Shown: positions 31,678-43,221 of the stretch, one piece after another | Numbering within the stretch: position 1 is the stretch's first letter | How the letters are laid out: each line of letters starts with the position of its first letter | Source of the DNA: Eleusine coracana subsp. coracana | Taxonomy: Eukaryota; Streptophyta; Magnoliopsida; Poales; Poaceae | Assembly (NCBI GenBank): GCA_032690845.1 | Contig: CM064430.1 | Location: 46,969,882-47,033,881 of the forward strand | Direction of reading: 5' to 3' | Length of the DNA: 64,000 nucleotides | Notes under the pieces: model-generated | The model's database searches: none | Seen by the model: the letters and a program-made list of their open reading frames with translations, nothing else | Told to the model about the DNA's origin: nothing | Translations under genes and position numbers: made by a program

Positions 31678-34600
31678 ATGGCTGGTGCTTCGGATGTAAT
31701 GAAACCTGAGAGGTTTGGCGGTGGTGAAAACTTTCATCGTTGGCAGACTAAAGTCAGATTCTAGCTTATGTCAATGGGACTGTAGTGGGTGATCCACCTA
31801 GTGATGTCATTCATGATTGAGCAGACCACTATTTTCCTGTAGTGCACGATTCAGTGCTTGGCTACATCTTAACCCTGATAGCGGTTAATTTGTATGATGT
31901 TTATATGAATTATACCAATCCCACTAAGTTATGGGATGCACTTGAGCGCAAATATGCCGTCTCTGAAGCCAGTCGTTTGCTGTACACATGTGAGCATCTC
32001 TTTGACTTCAGCATTGACGCTGCAAAGTTGATAGTGTCTCAAGCTCACGAGTTACAGCTTCTTGCCGGAGAGATTGCAAGTTTGGGATGTCCTCTACCTG
32101 ATCGAGTTGTGGCAGCGGGCATTGTTGTCAAACTCCCTACCTCATGGAGAGATTTTGCCATGAGCTTGAGACACAAGAGGGAAGATATCTCAACTGAGAA
32201 TCTGATCATAGCCCTCGATGTGGAAGAAAAGGCAAGGGCTAAAAGACGCTCCTAGCACTTCTGCCGCTGCAGAGAATGGTGCTAGTGCAAATGTTGTAGT
32301 TGAAAAGAAAACTTACTACAACAAGAACAAGGGAAAGATGCAGGCTGGTGGCAAGCCTAAGAAAACCACTAACTTCAAGAAGAACAATGCAAAAAAGAAC
32401 AACAGATCCTGCTATGTGTGTGGCAAACCAGGGCACCCTGCAAAAGATTGCCGCCACCGCAAAGACAATTCTGATGGACAGCAGAAGAAGGCTGTCAATG
32501 TGACCATTGGCAAGAACAATGGTGATGAGACTGATCTATCTGGGTATGGTAATTTACCATTTGCTTCTTCAGCCATTCAATCTTTGGATTGGTGGGTTGA
32601 TACGGGTGCCAATGTTCATGTGTGTTCTGATTTGTCTATATTTTCTTCTTACCAGGAGATGCGGTCCTCCTCCATCCTGATGGGAAACGGATCAGCTGCT
32701 TCTGTTCTTGGTGTTGGTACAGTCGAACTAAAGCTCACTTCAGGGAAGACTGTCCTTTTGAAGAACGTGCAGCATGCTCCCACAATAAATAGGAATCTAA
32801 TTAGTGTTTCCTTATTGTGCCGGGATGGTTATAAGTTAGTGTTTGAATCAAATAAAGTTGTCATGTCTAAGTTTGGAAACTTTATTGGCAAAGGCTATTT
32901 AAGCGGAGGCTTGTTCCGCTTGAATACTTATGATTATTCCTATAATCTAAATGTTGTATCCATGATTAATAAAAATATGTGTGAGGCTAATGTGTGGCAC
33001 TCATGTTTTTGTCATATTGGGTTTGACACCATTGCTAGAATGTCCATATTAGAACCTATTCCTAAGTTTAATATTGTCAAAGGATCAAAGTGCCAATCTT
33101 GTGTGCAAGCAAAACAACCTTAAAAACCATTTAAGAGTTTAGAGGAAAAACAAAACTTGGCACCATTAGGTCTTATTCATTCGGATTTGTGTGAAATGAA
33201 TGGAATATTGACAAGAGGAGGCAAGAGATATTTCATGACTTTGATTGATGATGCAACTCATTTTTGCTATATTTATCTACTTAAAACTAAAGATGAAGCT
33301 TTACAATACTTTAAAATTTATAAGGCCGAGGTTGAGAACCAACTTGAGAGGAAAATCAAACAATTACGCGATGATCGTGGAGGAGAGTATACCTCAAATG
33401 ATTTTTCTTAATTTTGTGCTGAACACGGTATTATCCATGAAGTGACACCACCATATTCACCTCAAGCGAATGGGGTGGCTGAGAGGAAAAACTGAACTCT
33501 AACAGATTTGGTGAATGACATTTTAGAGAGCGCCGGTATGCCCTATGAATGGTGGGGGGAAGCTATCTTGACAGCTAATTTTGTCCTAAATAGGGTAGTG
33601 ACTAAAAACAGAGAAGTCACTCCCTATGAAGGATGGAATGAGAGAAAACCCAATGTCAATTTCTTAAGGACTTGGGGTTGTCTGGCGCAGGTTTATTTAC
33701 CTGAACTGAAAAAGAGAAAGCCTGGACCCAAAACAGTAGATTGTGCATTTTTGGATATGCACATAATAGTACGACCTATTGATTCTTAGTAGTTAAATCT
33801 GATACTCCTGAACAAAATGTGAATACTATCATGGAGTCGAGAGATGCTTCATTCTTGAAGGATATATTTCCTATGAGAGCAGCAGCACTTCTCAGAGTGA
33901 GAATTATCACAATCATGTGAACACTCCTGAGGAATACATACCACCATACGAAACAAACGATGATTTATATGCACCATGTGAAGAAGCTGACAATGTCATC
34001 AATGAAGCTCCACGTAGGAGTAAGAGGCAAAAGATTGCAAAATCTTTTGGTGATGACTTTATTGTTTATCTTGTGGATGATGTGCCAAGAACTCTTTCAG
34101 AGGCATATGCATCTTCCAATGCAGAGTATTGGAAAGAGGCAGTCCATAATGAGATGGACTCTATTATGTCAAATGGGACTTGGGAGATCACTGAGTGTTC
34201 AAGCGGGTGCAAACCAATTGGATGTAAGTGGATCTTTAAAAAGAAATTAAGGCTTGATGGTACTATTGAAAAGTACAAGGCTAGGCTTGTGGCCAAAAGA
34301 TTCACACAAAGAGAAGGAGAGGATTTCTTTGATACATACTCTCCTGTTGCCCGAATTTCCACCATTAGATTGCTCCTTGCTCTTGCAACTTCTTATGGTT
34401 TGCATATCCATCAAATGGATGTACAAACCACTTTCCCCTATGGAGAGTTAGAGGAAGAGATATATATGGAGCAACGGTATGGTTACAAAATTCCTGGGCA
34501 AGAGAACAAAGTGTGTAGATTAATAAAATCCCTATATGGACTTAAGCAAGCACCCAAACAATAGCATGAGAAATTGACACCACTTTAACATCTGCTGGAT

Positions 34601-35622
34601 TTAGCGTAAACGAGGCAGATAAGTATGTGTACTATCGTTATGGTGGGGGTGAGAGAGTAATATTATGCTTGTATGTCGATGACATACTAATTTTTGGAAC
34701 AAGCACAAGAGTAATTGATGAGATCAAAACTTTCTTGTCAAGGTGTTTTGACATGAAAGATTTGGGACCAGCGGATGTGATCCTAAATGTGAAGTTGATC
34801 AAAAGCGAAGATGGGATTACATTGAGTCAATCCCACTATGCAGAGAAGATACTTAGCCGTTTTGGCTTTGAGAATTGTAAAATATCTCCAACTCCCTATG
34901 ATGCAAGCATCAAGCTTCGAAAATTCGAAGGAGAGGGAAAAGATCAATTGAGATATTCACAAATAATTGGGTCCGTCATGTATCTTGCGGGTGCCACGAG
35001 ACCTGACATCTCCTATGCTGTGAGCAAACTAACTCGGTTTACATCAAACCCAGGGGATGATCATTACAAGGCACTTGAGCGAGTGTTGCGCTATTTGAGA
35101 GGTACAACCTCACTCGGAATTCACTACTCGGGATATCCACCAACGTTGGAAGGATATAGTGATTCCAATTGGATCTCAGATGTGGAGGAGACCAAAACCA
35201 CGAGTGGCTACATGTTTACGCTTGCTGGTGCTGCAGTTTCATGGAGGTCTTGTAAACAGACCGTGTTAACAAAATCCACGTGTGAAGTAGAACTTGTAGC
35301 ACTAGAAACAACTACTACTGAGGCTGAATGGCTAAGAGAGCTATTGATGGACTTGCCTTTTGTGAAAAAGCCGGTACCGCCTATCCTAATGTATTGCGAT
35401 AACTAATCAATGCTAGCTCAGGTTACGAATACAAAGGATAACTCAAAGTCCAATAAACATATCAAGCGTAGACTGAAATCTATCCGAAAGATGAAAACCT
35501 CTGGAGTTATAGCTGCGAGCTATGTGAAAAGTGAAAATAATCTGGCAAACCCTTTCACAAAGGGATTATCACGGAATGTGATTACCGTGATGTCTAAGAA
35601 CATGGGTATGAGGCCCATGTAA
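31678..35622 (+). pseudogene. Copia-3 gag-pol remnant
   Basis: Starts at ATG 31678 (MAGASDVMKPERF) and contains every copia domain but many breaks. Gag (31842-32250) is followed by a frameshift near 32230. A CCHC knuckle (CYVCGKPGHPAKDC, about 32412), protease (WWVDTGANVHVC, about 32590) and pre-integrase (WHSCFCHIGFDT) follow. Integrase has HSDLCEM, RDDRGGEY and NGVAERKN. RT includes CKWIFKKKLRLDGTI, QMDVQTTF and CLYVDDILIFG (about 34670), and RNase H includes YSDSNWISD and MYCDN. In-frame stops occur at 33121-33123, 33409-33411, 33493-33495, 34562-34564 and 35404-35406, with a further frameshift near 33765. The frame ends at TAA 35620-35622. Decay agrees with the diverged LTRs. Confidence 0.92.
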
Positions 35623-36180
35623 AAGTTACACCACAATGGTAACCTGTCCTTTTGATCGAAGATCCCGTGACTAAGGTAACAAGAAGAACAAGTTGATTGG
35701 TGTAACCAAAGAGTATATTATAAATAAATAAAATGTACCCATGTTCAAATGACAAAGCATAGTACTCTTGTCTGTATGGAAGGTTGGCATTAAGGCTTAA
35801 TGTTTTCCGTTGTAAAAGATATTAGCCTACAGGATATTTTGAAGGAAGACACCTACTTGAGCTCAACTATAGGTCACGGTTCATGAGAATAGGGCGTTCT
35901 CATAAAGCTCATGAGAAGATTTGGGAGCAGACCATTAACGCTCCGGTTAGGCGAGGTTGTTTTGGCAACCTAGTATCAGTTTGATTTCAATTAAAGTCTG
36001 CCCACACAAGGCTGAGAATTCAAGGCCTAGTCCATTCTTCAGCTATGGAAAGATGAATATTGATATCTAGATTTAAGTTTAACCCGTACGGGACTTTGAT
36101 TGAAAGACTGGTATATTAACAATACTATAGCACAGTGATCCTTTTGACCTCTATTCCTTGCTTTGGAATTGGTGGAGGAT

Positions 36181-37121
36181 TGTTGGAATTTGGCCCATTT
36201 TATATGACCCATTCAGGAGAAATTCTAAAACAATAAGTGGCTGTTGGTTTTAGTACCATCTTGCTAGTCTATGGTGGTCCACACCAAGTTCAATAACAAC
36301 ACTCGTACCCATGGCTGAATAAAGTAAGCATAGGGAGAGAAAGAGAGCATTGCTATGAGTACACACGCACGCACGCGCGCGCGTATACGCGCTTTTTCGC
36401 ATGTTGTACCGTGTGACTTATGACTTGCGACGCGCGACTATGACGTGTCGTGTCTGTGAGTCTAAATGACTTTTTGCCACTAATATCCTCTATCAAATCT
36501 GAACCGTTATGTATTAATCAAGAGGATTAATACACTGTTAATTATCATAATTAGAGTTAATAGGCCAACTGTGCTATTGACTGCTAATTAGTGTGTGCAA
36601 TTAGAGAGGAAATGACTCCTGGAGGGCAGCCGAGCCTATATAAGACTCCTAGAGACGTCCAGGTTTCTAGACCAGAGAAAATCTCTTCCACTTCTTTTTC
36701 TTCCTTCATTTGGAGAGCTGTGTTGTAGTGTTGAGCTGCTTTAATCTCATCGGCCCTATTCCTTGGCGTGCACCGAGGAAAAGGGTGAGCGAAATCTCCA
36801 TACCTTTGCCGCCATGAAGCCTGCACGAGGGACGGCAATAAGGTTTCTGGGCAGCGCATCTGTGCAACCGCTTGAGGCTGATCTGTGGCGTTCTGTGCTG
36901 CCTCATCGACGAGCTACCACGTCTACATCGATGGTCTGCTTTATCTACAGTTTACGCTGTTTGAAGCGCCGACAAACTCAACATGAGTTCTAATGGCTCC
37001 CCTGGTTTTTATTGCGTTGTTTTGCCTGCTGGATGTGATGGTTAGCATCTTGTGTTTAAATGATTATGAAATTTGCCTAAAACTAAAATCTGGAATTAGA
37101 ATAATACGCACATTTCCAACA
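36181..37121 (+). repeat. Copia-3 3' LTR
   Basis: This 941-bp LTR ends acatttccaaca. The next base starts the TDP2-like coding remnant on the other strand. Confidence 0.88.
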
Positions 37122-37860
37122 CTTGTCGGGCTTGCGACCATAGAGCATTGGATTCGCTACCGGGTCGTACGTCCACCCGCAGCCGGCGTCGCCCCTCCGC
37201 TGCAGAGCGCTCCAGGCGTCCACCCATCCCGCGCGCCCCTCGATTGGGAACGGCCCATCCAGGTCTTCGTCCCAGTTCATGTCGCCGCCGAACGGTGTTT
37301 CGATTCCAGTACTCGTCAACGGTGTGGAGGAAGAGGCTGGCCTTCTCGTGGCGGTCCATGGAACGCATGTCAGAGGGCGTCAGGCTCGGAAGACGGCACA
37401 TCGACACGAGTAGATAAGGGAGATAGCCTCCTGGAGCATCTGCGTCACGGATTTGCACAGCAGCACTGATCAAGCCTTGGGGCGCTTTGTGCATGTTCAG
37501 AAGCCAGGGCTTGGGTATGCCCCAGAATATTTCGTGCTCCTCCTTGCATAGCTATTACATGCAAATGCATAGAGGAAAGCAAAGTTCAGAATATATAGAT
37601 ATACTAGTGTCCTATTGCACAAGATCACGCAATTTGCTCAGTGTTGTATCTCTCTTTTAATCCAAAGTTCAAAGACAATCGCCAGGGACTTCAGCATCCT
37701 TATACGTACCAGTAGGCAGAAATGCTTTTCATTTTCGTCATCACGAGACTGCTCATATTCAGACGAGCGCCTCTTGTACTTGGTCCACCATGCCGCCTTC
37801 TGGAAGATGCTAGCTGTTGATGTACGTGGTTACTTCCTGCACGACCGATCAATTAGCTTC

Positions 37861-37887
37861 CAACAACAACAACAACAACAACAACAA
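37861..37887 (-). repeat. (TTG)n 3' tail of the RTE LINE
   Basis: Nine CAA units on the plus strand. Plant RTE elements end in short TTG repeats instead of poly(A), which sets the clade and orientation. Confidence 0.93.
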
Positions 37888-37957
37888 AGCCTTTTTATCC
37901 CAAGCAAGTTGGGGTAGGCTAGAGATGAAACCCATGGGAACCCAAAAAAGAAGAGAA

Positions 37958-39886
37958 TCACGGTTCCGGCACGTCTATTGCTAGTCTCCAAGCACTCCTA
38001 TCCATAGCTAGCTCCTTAGGGATATCCCACGCCTTCAGGTCTCTCTTAACCGACTCATCCCAAGTCAAGTTAGGTCGGCCTCTACCTCTCTTAACATTAG
38101 CATCTCTCTTTAGAACCCCACTACATACCGGCGCCTCCGGAGGTCTCCGTTGGACATGTCCGAACCATCTCAACCGATGTTGAACCAATTTCTCCTCGAT
38201 AGGTGCCACTCCTATCCTGTCCCGGATATCTTCATTCCGTATTCGGTCTCTTCTTGTATGCCCGCAAAACCAACGCAACATACGCATCTCTGCTACACTT
38301 AGTTGTTGAACATGTCGTCTTTTCGTAGGCCAGCACTCAGCACCGTATAACATCGCCGGACGAATTGCCGTCCTATAGAATTTACCTTTTAGCTTTTGTG
38401 GCACCCTCTTGTTGCATAAGACGCCGGATGCTTGACGCCATTTCAACCAGCCGGCTGAAATTCTATGCCTAACATCTTCATCGATGTCACCGTCCTTTTG
38501 CAACATCGATCCTAAATAACGAAATGTATCCTTCTTGGCCACCAATTGTCCATTAAGGCTAACGTCTCCATCCTCATGTCTAGTCACGCTAAACTCGCAC
38601 ATCATATACTCGGTCTTGGCCCTACTAAGTCTGAAACCCTTGCACTCTAATGTGTGCCTCCACAGCTCCAACTTCCTATTAACCCCATCCCTACTCTCGT
38701 CAACTAACACCACATCATCAGCAAAGAGCATACACCAAGGGACATCACTCTGTATTTCTCGTGTGACCTCGTCCATCACTAAAGCAAATAAATAAGGGCT
38801 CAATGCTGATCCTTGGTGTAGTCCTATTTTAATCGGAAAGTCATTGGTATCGCCATCACATGTCCGAACACACGTCCTCGCGTCCCTGTACATATCCTTG
38901 ATGAGGGTAATATACTTAGTTGGGACTTTGTGCTTCTCCAAGGCCCACCACATGACACTTCTTGGCACTTTGTCATATGCCTTCTCGAGGTCAATAAAGA
39001 CCATGTGTAAGTCCTTCTTTTGCTCCCGATATCTCTCCATCAATTGTCGCATTAAGAAAATCGCCTCCATGGTTGATCTTCCAGGCATGAACCCAAACTG
39101 GTTTTGCGTCACACTTGTCACTCTTCTTAGACGATGCTCGATGATTCTCTCCCAGAGCTTCATCGTATGGCTCATCAACTTAATCCCACGATAGTTAGTA
39201 CAACTTTGAACATCTCCCTTGTTCTTGAAGATCGGTACTACTATACTCCTCCTCCATTCTTCCGGCATCTTGTTTGACCGAAAGATGAGGTTAAAAAGCT
39301 TAGTTAACCATACTATGGCTCTGGCACCTAAGCATCTCCATACTTCGATGGGGATACCATCAGGGCCCATCGCTTTACCACTCTTCATCCTCTTCAAAGC
39401 TTCCTCTATCTCTGTCTCCTGAATTCTTCTCACAAAGCGTCTGTTGTTATCATCAAATGAGTCATCCAACTCAAGTATAGGACCTTCCTCCTCTCCGTTA
39501 AACAACTTATCAAAGTACTCTCGCCATCTGTCCTTGATCTCCTCATCTCTCACCAGGAGTCGGTCTACCCCATCCTTGATACATTTGATTTGGTTGATGT
39601 CCCTCGTCTTCCGCTCACGGATCCTAGCCATCCGATAGATGTCCTTCTCTCCTTCCTTCGTGCCTAGTCGCTGATAAAGGTTATCATATGCCTGACCCTT
39701 TGCTACACTCACTGCTCGTTTTGCAGCCCTCTTGGCTATTTTATAGCCTTCTATGTTGGTTGCACTCTTGTCAAGATGTAGGCGTTTGAAACACTCCTTC
39801 TTCTCCTTGATAGCCCTTTGCACCTTATCATTCCACCACCAGGTGTCTTTTGCTTCTTGTTTGCCTCCTCTACTCACGCCAAACAC
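37958..39886 (-). CDS. LINE reverse transcriptase (RTE clade), 642 codons open
   Basis: The reverse transcriptase of a non-LTR retrotransposon nicks and primes at the target and copies its own RNA. The frame is open for 642 codons with no internal stop. Motifs in order: KDTWWWNDKVQ near the N-terminus, SGKAMGPDGIPIEVWRCLG (RT motif 1), FGFMPGRSTMEAIF, FIDLEKAYDKVPR with the first catalytic Asp, GLHQGSALSPYLF, and MLFADDVVLVDE with the catalytic FADD. A thumb/C-terminal region follows (GRELW-like positions replaced by YRTAIRPAMLYGAECW; RDRIGVAPIEEKL; LRWFGHVQRRP). The C-terminus RSAWRLAIDVPEP is close to the 3' UTR. The endonuclease half is missing, so the ATG at 39886 is internal to the original protein. 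The open frame suggests a recent insertion. Confidence 0.92.
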   Translation of the reverse strand: MFGVSRGGKQEAKDTWWWNDKVQRAIKEKKECFKRLHLDKSATNIEGYKIAKRAAKRAVSVAKGQAYDNLYQRLGTKEGEKDIYRMARIRERKTRDINQIKCIKDGVDRLLVRDEEIKDRWREYFDKLFNGEEEGPILELDDSFDDNNRRFVRRIQETEIEEALKRMKSGKAMGPDGIPIEVWRCLGARAIVWLTKLFNLIFRSNKMPEEWRRSIVVPIFKNKGDVQSCTNYRGIKLMSHTMKLWERIIEHRLRRVTSVTQNQFGFMPGRSTMEAIFLMRQLMERYREQKKDLHMVFIDLEKAYDKVPRSVMWWALEKHKVPTKYITLIKDMYRDARTCVRTCDGDTNDFPIKIGLHQGSALSPYLFALVMDEVTREIQSDVPWCMLFADDVVLVDESRDGVNRKLELWRHTLECKGFRLSRAKTEYMMCEFSVTRHEDGDVSLNGQLVAKKDTFRYLGSMLQKDGDIDEDVRHRISAGWLKWRQASGVLCNKRVPQKLKGKFYRTAIRPAMLYGAECWPTKRRHVQQLSVAEMRMLRWFCGHTRRDRIRNEDIRDRIGVAPIEEKLVQHRLRWFGHVQRRPPEAPVCSGVLKRDANVKRGRGRPNLTWDESVKRDLKAWDIPKELAMDRSAWRLAIDVPEP

Positions 39887-40076
39887 TTCTGAAGCTACCT
39901 TCCGAAGTTCATGATAGCCGTTTTTTTTTAAAAAAAGTTCATGATAGCCAGGCTGGGCGCTCGATCGAGGACATAGAAATTAAAGGAGTGAATAGAAAAA
40001 GATCACCTTCAAGAAGATGATGTCCGGGTTGCTGCTCGATGATGTCGCAGATGGACCGTATCCTTTGGTAGACCTC

Positions 40077-40604
40077 ACTCTGGGCACAAAACCCGAGTCC
40101 GAACCCGAAAAGCATGAAGCCCGAAAAATCGGGTGTTATATCGGGTGCCAAAACAGTAAACTCGAAATTAATTAAAGAAATGTTTGGTTCTTACAGTCAA
40201 AACCCGAACAGCCCGAAATAGTAAGTTATTCTCTACTTTCTCACAATTGAGCCCAATCCAGCAAGTTATTCTCCACATTCTCACCTCTTTGAGCCCAGTC
40301 CAGCAGGTTATTCTCCCCTTTTCAACACTTTGAGTCCAGTCCAGCACAAAACCTAGCCCATACAGACCACCGTACGCATAACTACACCTCATGCTGAGAA
40401 AGAGAAAGGAATCAGGACAAGAAAAAGAAAGGAATCGGGCACTCCGGAATTACCCGACCTGAAACCCGTAATATCAGGTACCCGAATTATTGGGTTTTGT
40501 CAGCTATTAGGTAAATTTCGGGTGTCAATCTTTAAAACCCGAAATTTTGAAAACCCAACCAACACGACCCGAAATGTCGGGTAAACCCGAATGCCCAGTG
40601 TGAG
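40077..40604 (-). mobile_element. 0.53-kb non-autonomous DNA element in TDP2-like exon 1 (MULE- or hAT-type)
   Basis: The coding sequence GAGGTTTAC (minus strand, 40613-40605) reappears as GAGGTCTAC (40076-40068). This is a 9-bp duplication with one mismatch, flanking the element. Ends are cacactgggca and, inverted, cactctgggca. The interior repeats the motif cccgaa many times near both ends. A 9-bp duplication suggests Mutator type; an 8-bp reading (hAT) cannot be excluded. It has no coding capacity. Confidence 0.72.
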
Positions 40605-40713
40605 GTAAACCTCGACGTGCTCGCAGGACCAGACGTTGTACGTCAACAACTTGACCTGGGGCGTCTTGGTTGAGGATGCCATAGCGCTCAGTCTGGGGCG
40701 ACTACGCTGCGCT

Positions 40714-40722
40714 GTATATATC
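40714..40722 (-). promoter_or_regulatory. Candidate TATA box of the TDP2-like gene
   Basis: On the minus strand gatatatac lies 32 bp before the proposed ATG at 40682. The spacing leaves almost no 5' leader, so either transcription starts just at the ATG or the box is coincidental. Confidence 0.3.
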
Positions 40723-41447
40723 GCTCAAGTCGAAGCGACGAATGATGAAGAATGTGTACTTAATGGTAACATCGGGGACACCAACCGATGGATCTCAGTG
40801 AATGTATAGTAACACATTTTCCAACTTCCAAAGAATATGTTGCGGTAGCTGTGCCTCTCGTTTCACCGAGCCTCCTGGAATTTACGAGGAGTTGGCCACC
40901 CCTAGTTTCAATTGGACCATGCTTTTCCATGCCGGAAGCAAATTATGAGACCCGGTCTCTCCTTAATCTGAGAGACCCCACCCTCTGGAGGCCACGTGTC
41001 CCTGTTGTAATCTCAAAGTAATTAATGACCCCACTAATCTGCGCATGTCTCGTAAGAAAACGCCGTTCCGTTAGGCGTTCCTCCGTTAGGCTTCCCATAC
41101 TTGCCGGCAACGCATAGCAGTTCTTCGTGGAGGTCACGTGGCGGTCTACTTGCCGGCAAACCATGCCATGGCTACGAATTGCATATGCATGAGCCTTGAC
41201 CCTGTGTTATTATACAAGAAGTGATTAAGTTGTACACACATATTTTTCCAGAGCACCGTGGTCACCAGCCCATCTAGTATTTAGAATAGAACATGTAGAG
41301 AAATAACCGGTAGCAGCTTACAGTTTATAATACCCAAAATGAGAAGAAGAAAAAAGCTACAAGCAAAGAAACTATTCTCAGCAGCATAAACAAATCTCTT
41401 TGTTCCATGGAGTTGCAAAAGTGCATGGACATCACCACATCTCGAGT

Positions 41448-43207
41448 TTACTCATCAAAGTTTAATAAGCGTCCAGAGGCGGACACTCCTTGTTCAGCTT
41501 GAAGTAAGAGATTTGTAAATCCTCCTTGTATTGCTGGAACGAACATCATAGCATTATTTTCAAATGGCATCATCATTTTATCTGTCGTCACCAGAGCAAC
41601 ACTACCAACAACATTTGAGTTAAATTGTCCCTGAACCAATTCATAATCAAAGAAAGAAAAGGTGTTATGTCCAAAATTAGTAAGATAAATAAAGAGAACA
41701 AAATGTTTTGTTATTCGTACAGTTTGCTGCTGCGAAGTTCCATGAAGATTTTTGTCTGATGGACCTAGACCCTCTGCTGTATAGATGAGAAGAAAATGAA
41801 TTGGGTAGAGAAAATAGGTATGCTAAACAAGTAAGTATGCATACCTTTTTTTCTTGCATTTTTTGTTGCATTTTTCTTTCCTCCACCTTCAAGTACACTT
41901 TTTTTCTTTTCTGTGTCAGACCTTTTTTGTGTGGCGGTACTCTAAATGATATGCGTGCTTCTGCAACTTCTTTCGGGAGCTCCAAAAAATGTTCAGGAGC
42001 TTCTTTTGCATTCAAGTTTACCTGGCTCAATAAATTTTCTACTTCTAGAGTTAACTTATCAAATCCATCTTCTAAGTGGTGAAGAGCCTCTTTTGAAACT
42101 GCACACTTCAATGCAACAGATATCATTTTTCAGGAGAGAAGCGCACTGTGGGATGATAAGTTATTTGACATTTGTTGTTTGTCACAAGAAAAAGTCCCTC
42201 TTTTTGCTTACTTTGTCCATCTTCTTGATATGTATCTTGGAGGCAAATTGATGATGTCATTTTGGTTAAAGACTCGTAGGACATGCTTGCATAGCATACC
42301 TGCATTGTTCAAATACTATTATAAATAAAAAGTAAATCAAAATATATTAATAAACTTATGGCTGAGTCATTGAGCCACATACCTAGAGAATCATACTTCT
42401 TGCAAGAACATAACACCTTCATATCATCTGAATTAAATACAACTATGGCTTCATCCTCGCTTTGATCCATGGACATTATTTTGTGAGTGCTTGATGTCCC
42501 TTCACGGCTTTGCAATGTGCATGAGAGAACAAATTGATTTTTAAATTTCTCCTCAAAAACAACATATAAATTTCTTGTATATGATTCAGCAGCAGTCTTT
42601 AACAATGGCAAGTTTTTGACATAAAGAACCGGTTCTGAGTTCTGTGATCTGAAGTCTTCATGTAACTCATTTGCACGAAGGCGAATAGCGCATCTCTCAT
42701 ATTCTACCAAGAGTTCTGAAATAGAAAGTTTTGTACGAAATGTTTTCTTGAAAACATTATTCGTACCTTCACTCCTTTGAGTGGATGTCATGTCTGCACA
42801 AAATGTATCATGGCGGTAGACAGTTGCCCATTTATCACATAGTGCATATAAATTACCCATCCATTTATCATTTTGAAGTTTGTACGTTGTCAGTAAGTCT
42901 TGCCACTTCATGTTAAAATGTGCTACTGATCTTTCTTCATATATGCAACTCTTAAATTCCTTAAGAAAATCATGATTTTTGGCAATGACCTGACTGAGAT
43001 GTTTTGCAGCATTCTGTTATATGTGCCATAGGCAGAGACGGTGGCTTGAGTTTGGGAACACAATCTTAATTGCATTTTCTATTGCAGCACACTGATCCGT
43101 GAATATCGTTTCAGGTTGTTTCCCAGACATTAGCTTCAAGAAGGTTTCAAACAGCCAAACAAACGACTCTGTACTTTTGTTGAGCTCCAAATAATATAGT
43201 TTGCTTG
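41448..43207 (-). pseudogene. FAR1/MULE-type transposase, 5'-truncated (left arm copy)
   Basis: FAR1/MULE transposases move Mutator-like elements; FAR1/FHY3 are domesticated relatives. The N-terminal FAR1 DNA-binding and early transposase parts are missing. What remains starts within the MULE domain (ESFVWLFETFLKLMSGKQPE, TIFTDQCAAIENAIKIVFP, HRLCLWHI). An in-frame TAA follows, then QNAAKHLSQVIAKNHDF and MKWQDLLTTYKLQNDKWMGN (42911 on). A SWIM zinc finger is split by an 83-bp GT/AG intron (VLCSCKKYD..LG / MLCKHVLRVFNQND). The C-terminal exons carry KCAVSKEALHHLEDGFDKL, APEHFLELPKEVAEAR and, last, SASGRLLNFDE ending at 41448. This arm keeps the longer open C-terminal exon. The nonsense codon after CLWHI is shared with the right arm. 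Confidence 0.9.
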
Positions 43208-43221
43208 TGATGGTTTGTTCC

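Larger units (their letters stand above)
30717..37121 (+). mobile_element. Copia-3: old, degraded Ty1/copia retrotransposon
   Basis: LTRs at 30717-31635 (919 bp) and 36181-37121 (941 bp) start TGTTGGAATTTGG and end in CTAACA/CCAACA. They differ by roughly 6-8% plus indels, including a missing block of about 25 bp in the 5' copy near 31055. No canonical primer site follows the 5' LTR. A target duplication is not visible, because the left side is a partial internal repeat (30482-30716). The element separates the TDP2-like exons at 37122 and 30483. Confidence 0.9.
37861..39919 (-). mobile_element. RTE-type LINE, 5' truncated, in an intron of the TDP2-like gene
   Basis: The 3' end (at the left) is a (TTG)n tail (37861-37887, caa repeats on the plus strand). 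It is preceded by the typical plant RTE 3' text reading caacttgcttgggataa and aggctttg on the minus strand. The ORF at 37958-39886 has the RT but no upstream apurinic endonuclease, so the copy is 5' truncated. The 15-bp sequence aagttcatgatagcc at its 5' edge (39905-39919) is repeated at 39935-39949 outside. Confidence 0.9.
37122..40682 (-). pseudogene. TDP2-like phosphodiesterase gene, interrupted by a DNA element, a LINE and Copia-3
   Basis: TDP2-like proteins hydrolyse phosphodiester or phosphotyrosyl bonds at DNA ends using the endonuclease/exonuclease/phosphatase fold. Pieces in gene order: ATG 40682, KLLTYNVWSCEHVEVY (to about 40605); QRIRSICDIIEQ and, after a one-base shift, PDIIFLK (40076-40007, GT donor); an intron now holding the LINE; exon 37836-37710 (EVTTYIN, then after a shift FQKAAWWTKYKRRSSEYEQS to KHFCLL, GT donor at 37709); exon about 37540-37122 (RHEKASLFLHTVDEYW, then in another frame GGDMNWDEDLDGPFP and GWTYDPVANPML). 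The GDMNWD and GWTYD blocks are catalytic-family hallmarks. The sequence continues at 30483 beyond Copia-3. Several frameshifts show it is dead; the host-gene identity is well supported by motif order. Confidence 0.78.
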
